Source of the DNA: Geodermatophilus normandii
Lineage (GTDB): Bacteria; Actinomycetota; Actinomycetes; Mycobacteriales; Geodermatophilaceae
Assembly: GCF_003182485.1 (NCBI RefSeq)
Contig: NZ_QGTX01000001.1
Coordinates: 248,001 to 312,000, forward strand
Direction: 5' to 3'
Length of the DNA: 64,000 bases
Shown here: positions 55,123 through 63,409 of the stretch, in pieces
How the letters are laid out: every line of letters starts with the position of its first letter
How positions within the stretch are numbered: the stretch's first letter is position 1
The notes under the pieces: model-generated
The model's database searches: none
The model's input: only the letters and a program-made list of their open reading frames with translations
Told to the model about the DNA's origin: nothing
Made by a program: the position numbers and the translations under genes

Positions 55123-56039
55123 CCGGGCTCGCCCCCTCCCCCGCCGGGACGCTGCACCCCTTCGCCCAGCTCCGCCCGCTGCTCGCCGAGATCGGCGACG
55201 CCAAGCGGATCCGCGTGGCCGGCGCGCCGGGGTCGCTGGCCGAGCAGGCCTTCGCGCGCACGTGGGCGCGGCTGGTCTCCGGTGAGGACGTCGCCGACGT
55301 GGCGTACTCCGAGACCGCGGCCGCGGTGGCCCGCGCCCGGCTGGCCGGCATCGACACCGGCGTGCTCACCACGGCCGGGCTCTCCGAGGGCGAGGCGCTC
55401 GGCGTGCTGCGCCGCGGCTTCGACGAGGTCGCCGGGCCGCTGGACGCGGAGCTGCGCGAGCGGCTGCGGGCCGCGCTCGGTCCGCTGCCCTCCGCCGCCG
55501 CTCCGCCGGCGCTCGCGGGGACGCTCAACGCCCAGCCGCGGGCGGGCGCGACCGCGCCGGGCAAGCCGCGGATCCTGGTCGAGCCGCCGGAGAGCCACGG
55601 CGACCACTGCCTGACCGTCGCCGTCTACGGCGTGCTGGTGGCGCCGGTGGTGGGTGCCGACCCGGTCGCGCCGTTCCTGCTCGGCGTGGCCCACCACCTG
55701 CACAACGCCGTCCTGCCCGACGCCGGGTTCGCCGGCGAGGTGCTGCTCGGCGACGCGCTGGAGCGGGTGATGGCCACGCTGGAGGAGCGCGAGCTCGCCG
55801 CACTGCCGGAGCCGCTGGCCGGCCGGGTGCGGGAGGTGCTGGCGCTGCGGCCGGCCGCCGAGGTCCCCGAGGCGCGGGCGTTCCACGCCGCCGACGTCCT
55901 CGACCGCGTGCTGCAGGTGCACCACCACGCTCGGGCGGCGGCGTTCACCTCGGCGCAGGCGCTCGACGACCTCGAGCTCGTGCACGCCGGGCCGGTGCAG
56001 GCCTACCACCTGGACGTCCTGGCGGCGGCCGGGCTGTGA
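55119..56039 (+). CDS. unknown protein with HHLHN motif, operon gene 2
   Basis: 306 residues, GTGA overlap with gene 1. Mostly helical and alanine-rich. The only striking pattern is PFLLGVAHHLHNAVLPDAGFAGE, whose paired histidines and Asp could bind metal, and a second HHHAR near the C-terminus. It may be distantly related to EboA-type proteins found near inositol-synthase-like genes, which I cannot check. No function assigned. Confidence 0.75.
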   Translation: MTGLAPSPAGTLHPFAQLRPLLAEIGDAKRIRVAGAPGSLAEQAFARTWARLVSGEDVADVAYSETAAAVARARLAGIDTGVLTTAGLSEGEALGVLRRGFDEVAGPLDAELRERLRAALGPLPSAAAPPALAGTLNAQPRAGATAPGKPRILVEPPESHGDHCLTVAVYGVLVAPVVGADPVAPFLLGVAHHLHNAVLPDAGFAGEVLLGDALERVMATLEERELAALPEPLAGRVREVLALRPAAEVPEARAFHAADVLDRVLQVHHHARAAAFTSAQALDDLELVHAGPVQAYHLDVLAAAGL

Positions 56040-57058
56040 CGACGGTGGTCGAGGTCCCGGTCGTGGACGGGATCCCGTTCGCGCGGGCCGGCCGCGACGA
56101 CCTGCGCGCGGAGGTGGCCGGGCTGCTGGCCGCCGGCGAGACCGACCGCGCCCGGGTGCTGCTGCTGGCCGACGCCGACGACTGGTGGACCGAGCCGCCG
56201 CCCCCGCCCGAGCAGCTGGCCCGCGTCCCGGCCGCGCGCACGCTGCGCGAGGCGATGGACTCCCTCGGCATGGGGCGGGTGGCCGACTACTTCGCGCACC
56301 GCTGGTCGGACCCCACGCACCTGGCCGGCCTGGCGCTGCTGCAGGCGCACTGGCCCGGCGACCGCCCGGTGGTCGACGTCGCCTGCGGCACCGGCGCGCA
56401 CCTGCGCGAGCTGTCCCGCCGGGGCGTGCGCGACCTGCTGGGCGTCGACGTCGTCTGGGCCAAGCTGTGGCTGGCGCGGCGCTTCGTCTGCCCCGAGGCC
56501 CGCTACGTGTGCGCCGACCTCACCGCGGCCCCGGACCTCGCCGTCGACCGGCCGGCCTACGTCATGTGCCACGACGCCTTCTACTTCCTGCGCGACAAGC
56601 CGGCCGCCGCGGCGGCGATGCGCGCGCTGGCCGGGGACGGCGGGACCGTCGTGGTCGGGCACGCGCACGTGGCCGACCCGCACGGCGAGCCGCTGACGCC
56701 GGAGGGCTACGCCGAGGTGCTCGGCACCGGCCTGCTCTACGACGACGAGGAGCTGACCCGCTCGCTGCTCGAGGGCCGCCCGCCGCGACCGGCCGCCCCC
56801 GCCGGCCTGCGCGCCAGCGAGGCCGTGGCCCTCGTGGCCGGGGACCCGCGGGGGCCGGCGCCGGACGACCTCGGCGAGCCGCTGCCGCCGCTGGCCCCCA
56901 ACCCGCTCTACCGCGACGGCGTGCTGACCTGGCCGAACGAGCGCTACGCCGCCGAGTACGGCCCGCGCTCGACGTACCTGCCGGAGCGCTGGCCGGACCC
57001 GCTGCCCGCCGACGCCGCCCGCCGCCGGCTGCTCGTCGACCTGCCGGAGGCGTGGTGA
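56036..57058 (+). CDS. class I SAM-dependent methyltransferase, operon gene 3
   Basis: 340 residues, 4-base overlap with gene 2. PVVDVACGTGAHLRELSRRGVRDLLGVDVVWAKLWLARRF is the SAM-binding region (motif I VDVACGTG), and YVCADLTAAPD and MCHDAFYFL follow. The C-terminal ~100 residues are proline-rich and family-specific. Methyl acceptor unknown; presumably the operon's product. A long hairpin follows its stop. Confidence 0.87.
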   Translation: MTTVVEVPVVDGIPFARAGRDDLRAEVAGLLAAGETDRARVLLLADADDWWTEPPPPPEQLARVPAARTLREAMDSLGMGRVADYFAHRWSDPTHLAGLALLQAHWPGDRPVVDVACGTGAHLRELSRRGVRDLLGVDVVWAKLWLARRFVCPEARYVCADLTAAPDLAVDRPAYVMCHDAFYFLRDKPAAAAAMRALAGDGGTVVVGHAHVADPHGEPLTPEGYAEVLGTGLLYDDEELTRSLLEGRPPRPAAPAGLRASEAVALVAGDPRGPAPDDLGEPLPPLAPNPLYRDGVLTWPNERYAAEYGPRSTYLPERWPDPLPADAARRRLLVDLPEAW

Positions 57059-57072
57059 CCGGGGCTCGGGGG

Positions 57073-57136
57073 CGCCGAGATCGCCGGTCTCGCACGGGTG
57101 GAGCGCCCGGAGCGTGCGAGACCGGCGATCTCGGCG
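57073..57136. terminator. 24-bp perfect inverted repeat inside the operon
   Basis: Arms 57073-57096 and 57113-57136 pair without mismatch around a 16-base loop, in the only sizeable gap (91 bases) of the operon. It could be an internal terminator or attenuator separating genes 1-3 from 4-9, or a dispersed repeat element. Confidence 0.7.
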
Positions 57137-57149
57137 GGAGGGGAGCCCG

Positions 57150-58136
57150 GTGACCGTCGGCTGGGGCATCGCCGGCTGCGGCTGGGTGGCCCGCGACCAC
57201 GCGCTGCCCGCGCTGCTCGCCGTCGACGGCGCCCGGGTGGTGGCGCTGCACGACCTCGACCCGGCGGCGATGGCGCGCATGCCGGTCGAGGGAGCCGCCC
57301 GGACGACGGACCTGGCGGAGTTCCTGGCCACCCCCGGGCTCGACGCCGTCTACGTGGCGGTGCCCAACGCCGGGCACCGGCCGCTCGTGGAGGCGGCCGC
57401 CGCGGCTGGCCGCGCGGTGCTGTGCGAGAAGCCCCTGGCCGCCGACGCCGGCGACGCGCAGGCCCTGGTCGACGCGTGCGCCGACGCCGGCGTGCTGCTC
57501 GGCACCGCCTACGACCAGCGCTGGCACCCGGCCCACGCCCGGCTGCGCGAGCTGGTGCCCGAGCTCGGCACGGTCACCGCGGTGCGCATCGTCTACTGCT
57601 GCTGGCTGCCCGGGGACTGGACGCCCGACGGCCGCCCGCACGACAACTGGCGGGTCGACCCCGCCCGCGCCGGCGGCGGCGCCGCCATCGACCTCGCGCC
57701 GCACGGCCTGGACCTCACCGGCACGCTGCTCGGCGAGGACGTCACCGCGCTGTCGGCGCTGCTGCAGACCCGGGTGCACGACTACGGCGTCGACGACGGC
57801 GCGCTGCTCACCGGCACCACCGGCAGCGGCGTGCTGGTGAGCCTGCACGTCGCGTTCAACACCCCCGACGCGCTCCCCCGCCGTCGCCTGGAGGTGGTCG
57901 GCACGCGCGGCATGGCGGTCGCCGTCGACACCATGGGCCAGACGGCGGGAGGCTCGCTGACGCTGTACCGCCCCGATCCGGTGGACGTGCCGTTCGCCGA
58001 CACCCCGCCGTTCGAGGCGCAGTTCGCCGCCTTCACCGACGCGGTCGCGGGCCGCGCACGGTGGCCGTACGACCCCGCCCGCGACCTCGCCCTGCACCGC
58101 CTGCTCCTCACCGCTCTCGACGGAGGGAACCCATGA
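57150..58136 (+). CDS. Gfo/Idh/MocA family oxidoreductase, operon gene 4
   Basis: 328 residues from GTG 57150 with GGGAGG ahead. VGWGIAGCGWVARDHALPAL is the NAD(P) fold, AVLCEKPLAADAGDAQAL the conserved EKP, and GGGAAIDLAPHGLDL the catalytic His region (DLAPHGLD). Family members oxidise sugars or inositols at C-OH. Fits an inositol- or sugar-modifying pathway. Confidence 0.93.
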   Translation: MTVGWGIAGCGWVARDHALPALLAVDGARVVALHDLDPAAMARMPVEGAARTTDLAEFLATPGLDAVYVAVPNAGHRPLVEAAAAAGRAVLCEKPLAADAGDAQALVDACADAGVLLGTAYDQRWHPAHARLRELVPELGTVTAVRIVYCCWLPGDWTPDGRPHDNWRVDPARAGGGAAIDLAPHGLDLTGTLLGEDVTALSALLQTRVHDYGVDDGALLTGTTGSGVLVSLHVAFNTPDALPRRRLEVVGTRGMAVAVDTMGQTAGGSLTLYRPDPVDVPFADTPPFEAQFAAFTDAVAGRARWPYDPARDLALHRLLLTALDGGNP

Positions 58137-59107
58137 CCTCCCCATCCGTGGCCTCCCGGTCCGTGCCCACGGCCATCGACCGGGCCACCGACCCCGCCGC
58201 CGACGACGGCGCGCGGCACGGCGCCAGCCAGGTCGACACCAACCCCTACCGCGGCCTGCTGCCCGACCTGCCCGCCTTCGCCTGCACCAACTGCGGGCAC
58301 TGGCAGCGCTGGCCCGCGCCCGGGCCGCAGGTCTGCCCGGTCTGCGCCGACGTCCGCAACGCGCTGCCCGAGCACGGCTTCGAGTTCGTGACCGACAAGC
58401 AGGCCGACGAGCTGGTCACCGGCTTCTGGCGGCCGGCCCCGGTCGACGGCGTCACCGAGTTCGGCACCGAGCCGCGCTTCGGCCTCGACAGCCGCGGCTG
58501 GGTGATCGAGTCCGACATCGGCCTGGTCGGCTTCGAGTGCGCGCCCTGGTACACCGCCGAGATGCTCGCCGAGCTGCGCCGCATGGCCGCCGAGTCGGGC
58601 GGCTTCCCGGTGCTGGCGTCGAGCCACGTGCACGGCTACGGCGCGCTGTGGCAGCTGCAGCAGGAGCTCGAGCCGCGGGTGGTGTGCGTCAACGTGCACG
58701 ACCTCGTGTGGACCAAGGCCTTCCGCGTCACCTGGCCGGCCGACGACGTCCTCGAGCTCGCGCCGGGCCTGACGCTGCACCGCACCGGAGGCCACTTCGC
58801 CGGGCACTCGGTGCTGCACGACTCCCGCCGCGGGGTCCTCTTCTGCGGCGACTCGCTCAAGGTCGACCTCTCCCCCGACGGCGAGCCGGTGGCGCTGAGC
58901 GCGCACAAGGCGTTCCACGCGCAGATCCCGCTGTCGCACGGGGAGCTGCGCGAGATGCTCGCCGTCGTCGCGGAGCTGGACTTCGGCGCCGTCGCCACGC
59001 CGTTCGAGATGGTCCCCGGCGTCACCACCGACCACGTCGTCCACCTGGTGCAGCGGCTGCTGTCCGGGCCGCCGGACGCCGCTCCCGTCGCCCTGGCCGA
59101 GCTGTGA
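58133..59107 (+). CDS. MBL-fold protein with N-terminal zinc ribbon, operon gene 5
   Basis: 324 residues from ATG 58133 with GGAGGG ahead. FACTNCGHWQ...CPVCADVR is a CxxC...CxxC zinc ribbon. The MBL part has VLASSHVHGYGALWQL where the classical HxHxDH would be; the second HxH partner (DH) is replaced by YG. RTGGHFAGHSVL and GVLFCGDSL supply other typical MBL ligands. A lactonase, hydrolase or redox role is possible; metal site is atypical. Confidence 0.85.
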   Translation: MTSPSVASRSVPTAIDRATDPAADDGARHGASQVDTNPYRGLLPDLPAFACTNCGHWQRWPAPGPQVCPVCADVRNALPEHGFEFVTDKQADELVTGFWRPAPVDGVTEFGTEPRFGLDSRGWVIESDIGLVGFECAPWYTAEMLAELRRMAAESGGFPVLASSHVHGYGALWQLQQELEPRVVCVNVHDLVWTKAFRVTWPADDVLELAPGLTLHRTGGHFAGHSVLHDSRRGVLFCGDSLKVDLSPDGEPVALSAHKAFHAQIPLSHGELREMLAVVAELDFGAVATPFEMVPGVTTDHVVHLVQRLLSGPPDAAPVALAEL

Positions 59108-60579
59108 CCGCCGTCGGGACGACGCCGTCGCAGCGGTACCGCGACTCCTTCCCCGTCCCGGTCGAGGACTTCGCGATCGAGGGCATCGACGTCCTCGAGG
59201 TGCCGCTGCACTCCGCCGTCCTGCCGCCCTCGGAGCTGCACCCGGGCGGCAGCGGGCTCGGCTACGGCGCCACCCGCGAGGAGGCCCGCACCGGCGCGAT
59301 GGGCGAGATGGCCGAGATGGCGCTGTCGCTGCGCGCGCACCAGGGCGTCTCCCGCGAGGAGGGGTCCTACGCCGAGATGACCCGGCGGCACGGCCGCGAC
59401 CGGGTGGCCGACCCGCGCGAGCTGTGCCTGGAGGCGGGCAGCGCGTACGACGACGACCGGCCGCTGCAGTGGCTGCCGATGACCCGGCTGCGCGACGGCG
59501 AGCGGGTGCTGGTGCCCGCCGAGCTCGTGGCGAGCGCGCCCGACGACCTGCCCGGCGCCCCGCCGCCCGGCGGCTGGCTGACCACGGTCATCACCAACGG
59601 CCAGGGCGCGGCCTTCGACGCCGACCGCGCGGTCACCCACGCGCTGCTGGAGGTGCTGCAGCGCGACGGCAACGCGACGGCGTTCCGCGCGATGGACCGC
59701 GGCGTGGTCGTCGACCTCGACGGGCTCACCGACCCCGACGCGCTGGCGCTGCTCGGCCGGCTCGACGCCGCGGGGATCGACGTCGTGGTGAAGCTGGCCT
59801 CGACGGAGTTCGGCGTCGTCGACGTGTACGCCGTCGGCTGCTCCCGGGACGGCTCGGAGCCGGTGCCGGTGATGGCCACCGCCTGTGGCGAGGCGGCGCA
59901 CCCCGACCGCGAGACCGCGATCCGCAAGGCGCTGCACGAGTTCGCCTCGGCCCGCGCGCGGAAGGCGTTCATGCACGGGCCCTTCGACGTCGTCCTGCCG
60001 TCGACGCCGCCGGGCTACCTGGAGCACTGGCGCGGCGGGCACCCGCCGGAGCGGCTGGTCGAGGAGGACCGCGCGCTGCAGGCCATGCTCGCGTGGACGC
60101 GGATGGGCACCCCTGCGCTGGTCGACCTGCTGCAGGACACCGTGCTGTCCCGCCGGTCGTCGGTGGCGCTGGCCGACCTGCCGGCGTGGTCCGGGGACGA
60201 CCTGCACGCGCACGTCACCGGCGCGGTGCAGGCCGCCGGGCACGACGTGCTGGTGGAGCTGCAGCCCTCGGTCGGCGACGCGGTGGCCGCCAAGGTGCTG
60301 GTGACCGGCCTGGAGGTGGAGACGATGAGCTACGGCCGGATCGGCGAGCGCGGCGTGCGCCGGCTGGTCTCGCGCTCCGACGGGACCCACCCTCCCCTGG
60401 CCGCGGTGGGCGCCGACCCCGGCGGCTGGGCCCGGGTGCACCTCACCGCCGCGGCCGAGGAGCGCCTGGGTGGTCCGGCGTGGTTCGACCGCGCGGGCGC
60501 CGACCGGCGGGTGGGCGCGCTGTACGCGCTGTACCGGGAGCCGGGCCGGCACGTGGTGGCGGAGGTCCTCGACCAGTGA
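59104..60579 (+). CDS. divergent YcaO-domain protein, operon gene 6
   Basis: 491 residues, 4-base overlap with gene 5. The three YcaO ATP-binding segments are recognisable: GYGATREEARTGAMGEMAEM, NGQGAAFDADRAVTHALLEVLQRDG and ETAIRKALHEFASARARKA; the first Glu of each is kept but ExxER becomes EVLQR in the second. The closing segment AAKVLVTGLEVETMSYGRIGERG is YcaO-like. YcaO enzymes use ATP to activate backbone amides (azolines, thioamides). No TfuA, cyclodehydratase partner or precursor peptide is nearby. Confidence 0.85.
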   Translation: MTAVGTTPSQRYRDSFPVPVEDFAIEGIDVLEVPLHSAVLPPSELHPGGSGLGYGATREEARTGAMGEMAEMALSLRAHQGVSREEGSYAEMTRRHGRDRVADPRELCLEAGSAYDDDRPLQWLPMTRLRDGERVLVPAELVASAPDDLPGAPPPGGWLTTVITNGQGAAFDADRAVTHALLEVLQRDGNATAFRAMDRGVVVDLDGLTDPDALALLGRLDAAGIDVVVKLASTEFGVVDVYAVGCSRDGSEPVPVMATACGEAAHPDRETAIRKALHEFASARARKAFMHGPFDVVLPSTPPGYLEHWRGGHPPERLVEEDRALQAMLAWTRMGTPALVDLLQDTVLSRRSSVALADLPAWSGDDLHAHVTGAVQAAGHDVLVELQPSVGDAVAAKVLVTGLEVETMSYGRIGERGVRRLVSRSDGTHPPLAAVGADPGGWARVHLTAAAEERLGGPAWFDRAGADRRVGALYALYREPGRHVVAEVLDQ

Positions 60580-61424
60580 CGGCGCTGCGCTACGCCTACA
60601 ACACCAACGGGCTGACCTCGCACCGGCTGTCCGACGCGCTGGCCTTCCTCGCCGACTGCGGCTACGCGGGGGTGGCGCTCACCCTCGACGTCGTCCACCT
60701 CGACCCGTTCGCGCCGGACGCGCGCCGGCAGGCCGAGGCGGTGCGGGCGCGCTGCGACGAGCTCGGCCTCGGCGTGGTCGTGGAGACCGGCGCGCGGTTC
60801 CTGCTCGACCCGCGGGCCAAGCACGAGCCGACGTTCGTGAGCGCCTCCGCCGAGGGCCGGGCGCGCCGGCTGGCCTACCTGCGGCTGGCCTGCGACCTCG
60901 CCGAGGTGCTCGGTGCCGAGGCGGTCAGCTTCTGGGCCGGGGTGCCGAAGCCGGGCGTCGACCGGGACGCCGCGTGGGGCTGGTTCGTCGACGGCGTCCG
61001 CGCGCTGGTCGACAGCCACGGTGGGCGCTCCTACGCCCTCGCCGTCGAGCCGGAGCCCGGGATGCTGGTCGAGGACGCCGACGGCTGGGCGCGGCTGGCC
61101 GCCGAGGCGCCGGGCATCGCCCTGGCGCTCGACACCGGGCACTGCGTCGTGGCCGGGGCGTACGAGCCGGAGGAGGCGGTGACCCGGTTCGCGCCGCACC
61201 TGGGCACGGTCGCCGTCGAGGGGATGCGCCGCGGCGTGCACGACCACCTGCCGCTCGACGAGGGCGACGTCGACCTGCCGGCGGTGCTGCGGGCGCTGCG
61301 GGACGTCGCCTACGACCGGCTGGTCACGCTGGAGCTCTCCCGCGACGGGCACCGCGCGCACGAGATGGTGCCGCGCTCGATCGAGGTCCTGAGGAAGGCC
61401 GAGTCGCAGGGGACGGCGGCGTGA
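60576..61424 (+). CDS. TIM-barrel sugar phosphate isomerase/epimerase, operon gene 7
   Basis: 282 residues, GTGA overlap with gene 6. RYAYNTNGLTSHRLSDALAFLADCGYAGVALTLDVVHLDPF opens an AP-endonuclease-2/xylose-isomerase-like barrel. Later segments LAVEPEPGMLVED, IALALDTGHCVV and VAVEGMRRGVHDHLPLDEGDVDL carry metal-binding Glu, Asp and His. Family members isomerise or epimerise ketoses and inosoles, fitting the Gfo/Idh/MocA gene. Confidence 0.9.
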   Translation: MTALRYAYNTNGLTSHRLSDALAFLADCGYAGVALTLDVVHLDPFAPDARRQAEAVRARCDELGLGVVVETGARFLLDPRAKHEPTFVSASAEGRARRLAYLRLACDLAEVLGAEAVSFWAGVPKPGVDRDAAWGWFVDGVRALVDSHGGRSYALAVEPEPGMLVEDADGWARLAAEAPGIALALDTGHCVVAGAYEPEEAVTRFAPHLGTVAVEGMRRGVHDHLPLDEGDVDLPAVLRALRDVAYDRLVTLELSRDGHRAHEMVPRSIEVLRKAESQGTAA

Positions 61425-62629
61425 GGATCTGCTTCGTCAGCCGCCGCTACTGGCCCGCGGTCAGCGGCATGAGCGTCTACGCGGAGAACCTGCTGCGCGA
61501 GCTCGCCGCTCTCGGCCACGAGGTGGTGCTGGTCAGCCAGTACCGCGACGACGAGGCCGGCACCCGCGTGTACGGCGGCGGCCCGCCCCCGGCCGACCGG
61601 GTGCCGGCCGGCGTCGAGGTGCGCGCGCTGCCCAGCCGCGGCGAGACCGTCGTCCCCGCCGACTGGGAGGGCGACCTCGACGAGATCGTGCGCACCGTCC
61701 TGGACCTGCACGCCCGGCGCCCCTTCGACGTGCTGCACGCCCAGTACGGCTATCCGCCGGGCCTGGCGGTGCTGGCGGCCGCGCGGGAGACCGGGTTGCC
61801 GGCGGTGGTGAGCATCCAGGGCGGTGACGGGCACTGGGTGGGCACCTGCTGCGACACGCACGCGCACGCGATGCGCACCGTCGTCGACGCGTCGTCGGCC
61901 GTGCTCATCGGCAGCGCCAGCTTCCGCGACGAGGTGGTGGGCAACCTCGGTTCGGACCCGGAGCGGTTCACGATCGTCCCGGGCGCCACGGACACACGCC
62001 GGTTCACCCCCGCCGAGCGGCCACCGGGCTCGCTGCAGGACCCTCCGGTGCTGCTGTTCCACGGCCGCGTCGACCGCCGCAAGGGCGTCCTCGACCTGCT
62101 GGAGGCGCTGCCCGACGGCGTGCGGCTCGTGGTCTCGGGCATCGGCCCCGACCTCGACGAGGCGAGGGCCCGCGCCGACGACCGCACCACCTTCCTCGGC
62201 TACGTCCCGCCCGACGAGGCACCGGCGGTCTACCGCGCGGCCGACGTCTTCGTGAGCCCCACGTACAGCGAGGGGTTCAGCAACACGCTGCTCGAGGCGA
62301 TGGCCAGCGGGCTGCCCACGGTGAGCACCGACAGCGTCGGCGTCGTCGACTGCCTGCGCGACGGGGAGAACGGCCTGCTGCACACGCCGGGTGACGTCGC
62401 CGGCCTGCGGGCCGCGCTCGACCGGCTGCTGGCCGACGGCGACCTGCGCACCCGGCTGGCGACGACGGCGCTGGAGGAGGTGCGCCGGCTGTACTCGTGG
62501 CCGGTGCTGGCCCGCTCGATCGACGACGTCTACCGGTCCGTGGCGGGCTCGACGCCTCCCGCCCACTGGACGATGCCGCCGACGGTCGACCTCTCCTGCC
62601 GGTTCCGGTCGGCGGCGCACCTGCTGTGA
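61421..62629 (+). CDS. family 4 glycosyltransferase, operon gene 8
   Basis: 402 residues, 4-base overlap with gene 7. RICFVSRRYWPAVSGMSVYAENLLREL opens the acceptor domain; LLFHGRVDRRKGVLDLLEAL and SPTYSEGFSNTLLEAMASGLPTV form the GT-B donor site with the E-x7-E pattern. It resembles MshA-type enzymes that add GlcNAc to inositol phosphate. No membrane span, likely cytosolic. Product depends on the acceptor made upstream. Confidence 0.92.
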   Translation: MRICFVSRRYWPAVSGMSVYAENLLRELAALGHEVVLVSQYRDDEAGTRVYGGGPPPADRVPAGVEVRALPSRGETVVPADWEGDLDEIVRTVLDLHARRPFDVLHAQYGYPPGLAVLAAARETGLPAVVSIQGGDGHWVGTCCDTHAHAMRTVVDASSAVLIGSASFRDEVVGNLGSDPERFTIVPGATDTRRFTPAERPPGSLQDPPVLLFHGRVDRRKGVLDLLEALPDGVRLVVSGIGPDLDEARARADDRTTFLGYVPPDEAPAVYRAADVFVSPTYSEGFSNTLLEAMASGLPTVSTDSVGVVDCLRDGENGLLHTPGDVAGLRAALDRLLADGDLRTRLATTALEEVRRLYSWPVLARSIDDVYRSVAGSTPPAHWTMPPTVDLSCRFRSAAHLL

Positions 62630-62639
62630 GGGGAGCGCC

Positions 62640-63362
62640 GTGAGGGTGGTGGCGGTCAGCCCGCACCTCGACGACGCCGCGTTCTCCGTGGGCGGCACGC
62701 TGGCCGCACTCGCCGACGCCGGGCACGAGGTCACCGTGGTCACCTGCTTCACCGCGAGCGTGGCCGACCCGGCCGGCTTCGCGCTGGCCTGCCAGCTGGA
62801 CAAGGGACTGGCCGCCGACGTCGACTACATGGCCCTGCGCCGTGCCGAGGACGCCGCGGCGATGGCCGTGCTCGGCGCCGGGTCGGTGCACCTGGACCTG
62901 CCCGAGGCGCCGCACCGCGGGTACACCAGCGCACCGGACCTGTTCGCCGGGGTCCACGTCGGCGACGACGTGTGGCGGCCGGTGCGTGCCGCGCTGGCCG
63001 ACGTCCCGGGCGACCTCTGGCTGGCGCCGCAGGCACTGGGCGCGCACGTGGACCACCTGCAGGTGCTGCGGGCGGTGGCCGCGCTGGACCGGCCGGTGCT
63101 GTGGTGGCGGGACTCCCCGTACGTGCTGCGCGAGCCGGACGCCGTGCCGGGACCGGATCTGCCCGCCGGGCTGGCACCCCTCGACCTGCCGCAGGACCTC
63201 TCCCGGCGGGCCGACGCCTGCGCCTGCTACGCCACCCAGCTCGGCTTCCAGTTCGGCGGGCCGGAGCGGATGCGCGCGGCGCTGGCCGGCCTGCCGGAGG
63301 TGCTGCTCGCCGACGGGCGGGCCCGGGAGCTGGCAGCCTCCGCGGTGTCCCCGGCCCGCTAG
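62640..63362 (+). CDS. PIG-L family deacetylase, operon gene 9
   Basis: 240 residues from GTG 62640 with GAGGGGAG ahead. The zinc motif VAVSPHLDDAAFSVGGTLA (HLDD variant of AHPDD) and WLAPQALGAHVDHLQVLRAV fit PIG-L/LmbE enzymes, which remove acetyl from GlcNAc on cyclitols or lipids. Distinct from MshB at 25382. It would deacetylate the sugar added by gene 8. A terminator follows. Confidence 0.92.
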   Translation: MRVVAVSPHLDDAAFSVGGTLAALADAGHEVTVVTCFTASVADPAGFALACQLDKGLAADVDYMALRRAEDAAAMAVLGAGSVHLDLPEAPHRGYTSAPDLFAGVHVGDDVWRPVRAALADVPGDLWLAPQALGAHVDHLQVLRAVAALDRPVLWWRDSPYVLREPDAVPGPDLPAGLAPLDLPQDLSRRADACACYATQLGFQFGGPERMRAALAGLPEVLLADGRARELAASAVSPAR

Positions 63363-63391
63363 TGCTCTGCCCCCCATCGGGGGCAGAGCAC
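63362..63391. terminator. hairpin terminator after the 9-gene operon
   Basis: A perfect 13-bp stem (63362-63374 with 63379-63391) and 4-base loop begin at the last base of the deacetylase stop and precede the convergent galE end. Confidence 0.8.
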
Positions 63392-63409
63392 GAGCTCGGG
63401 CGAGGGAGG

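Noticed and set aside
53899..63362. Mycothiol biosynthesis cluster
   Set aside because: mshB is elsewhere, no MshC cysteine ligase or MshD acetyltransferase is present, and the inositol synthase, GT4 and deacetylase are divergent types.
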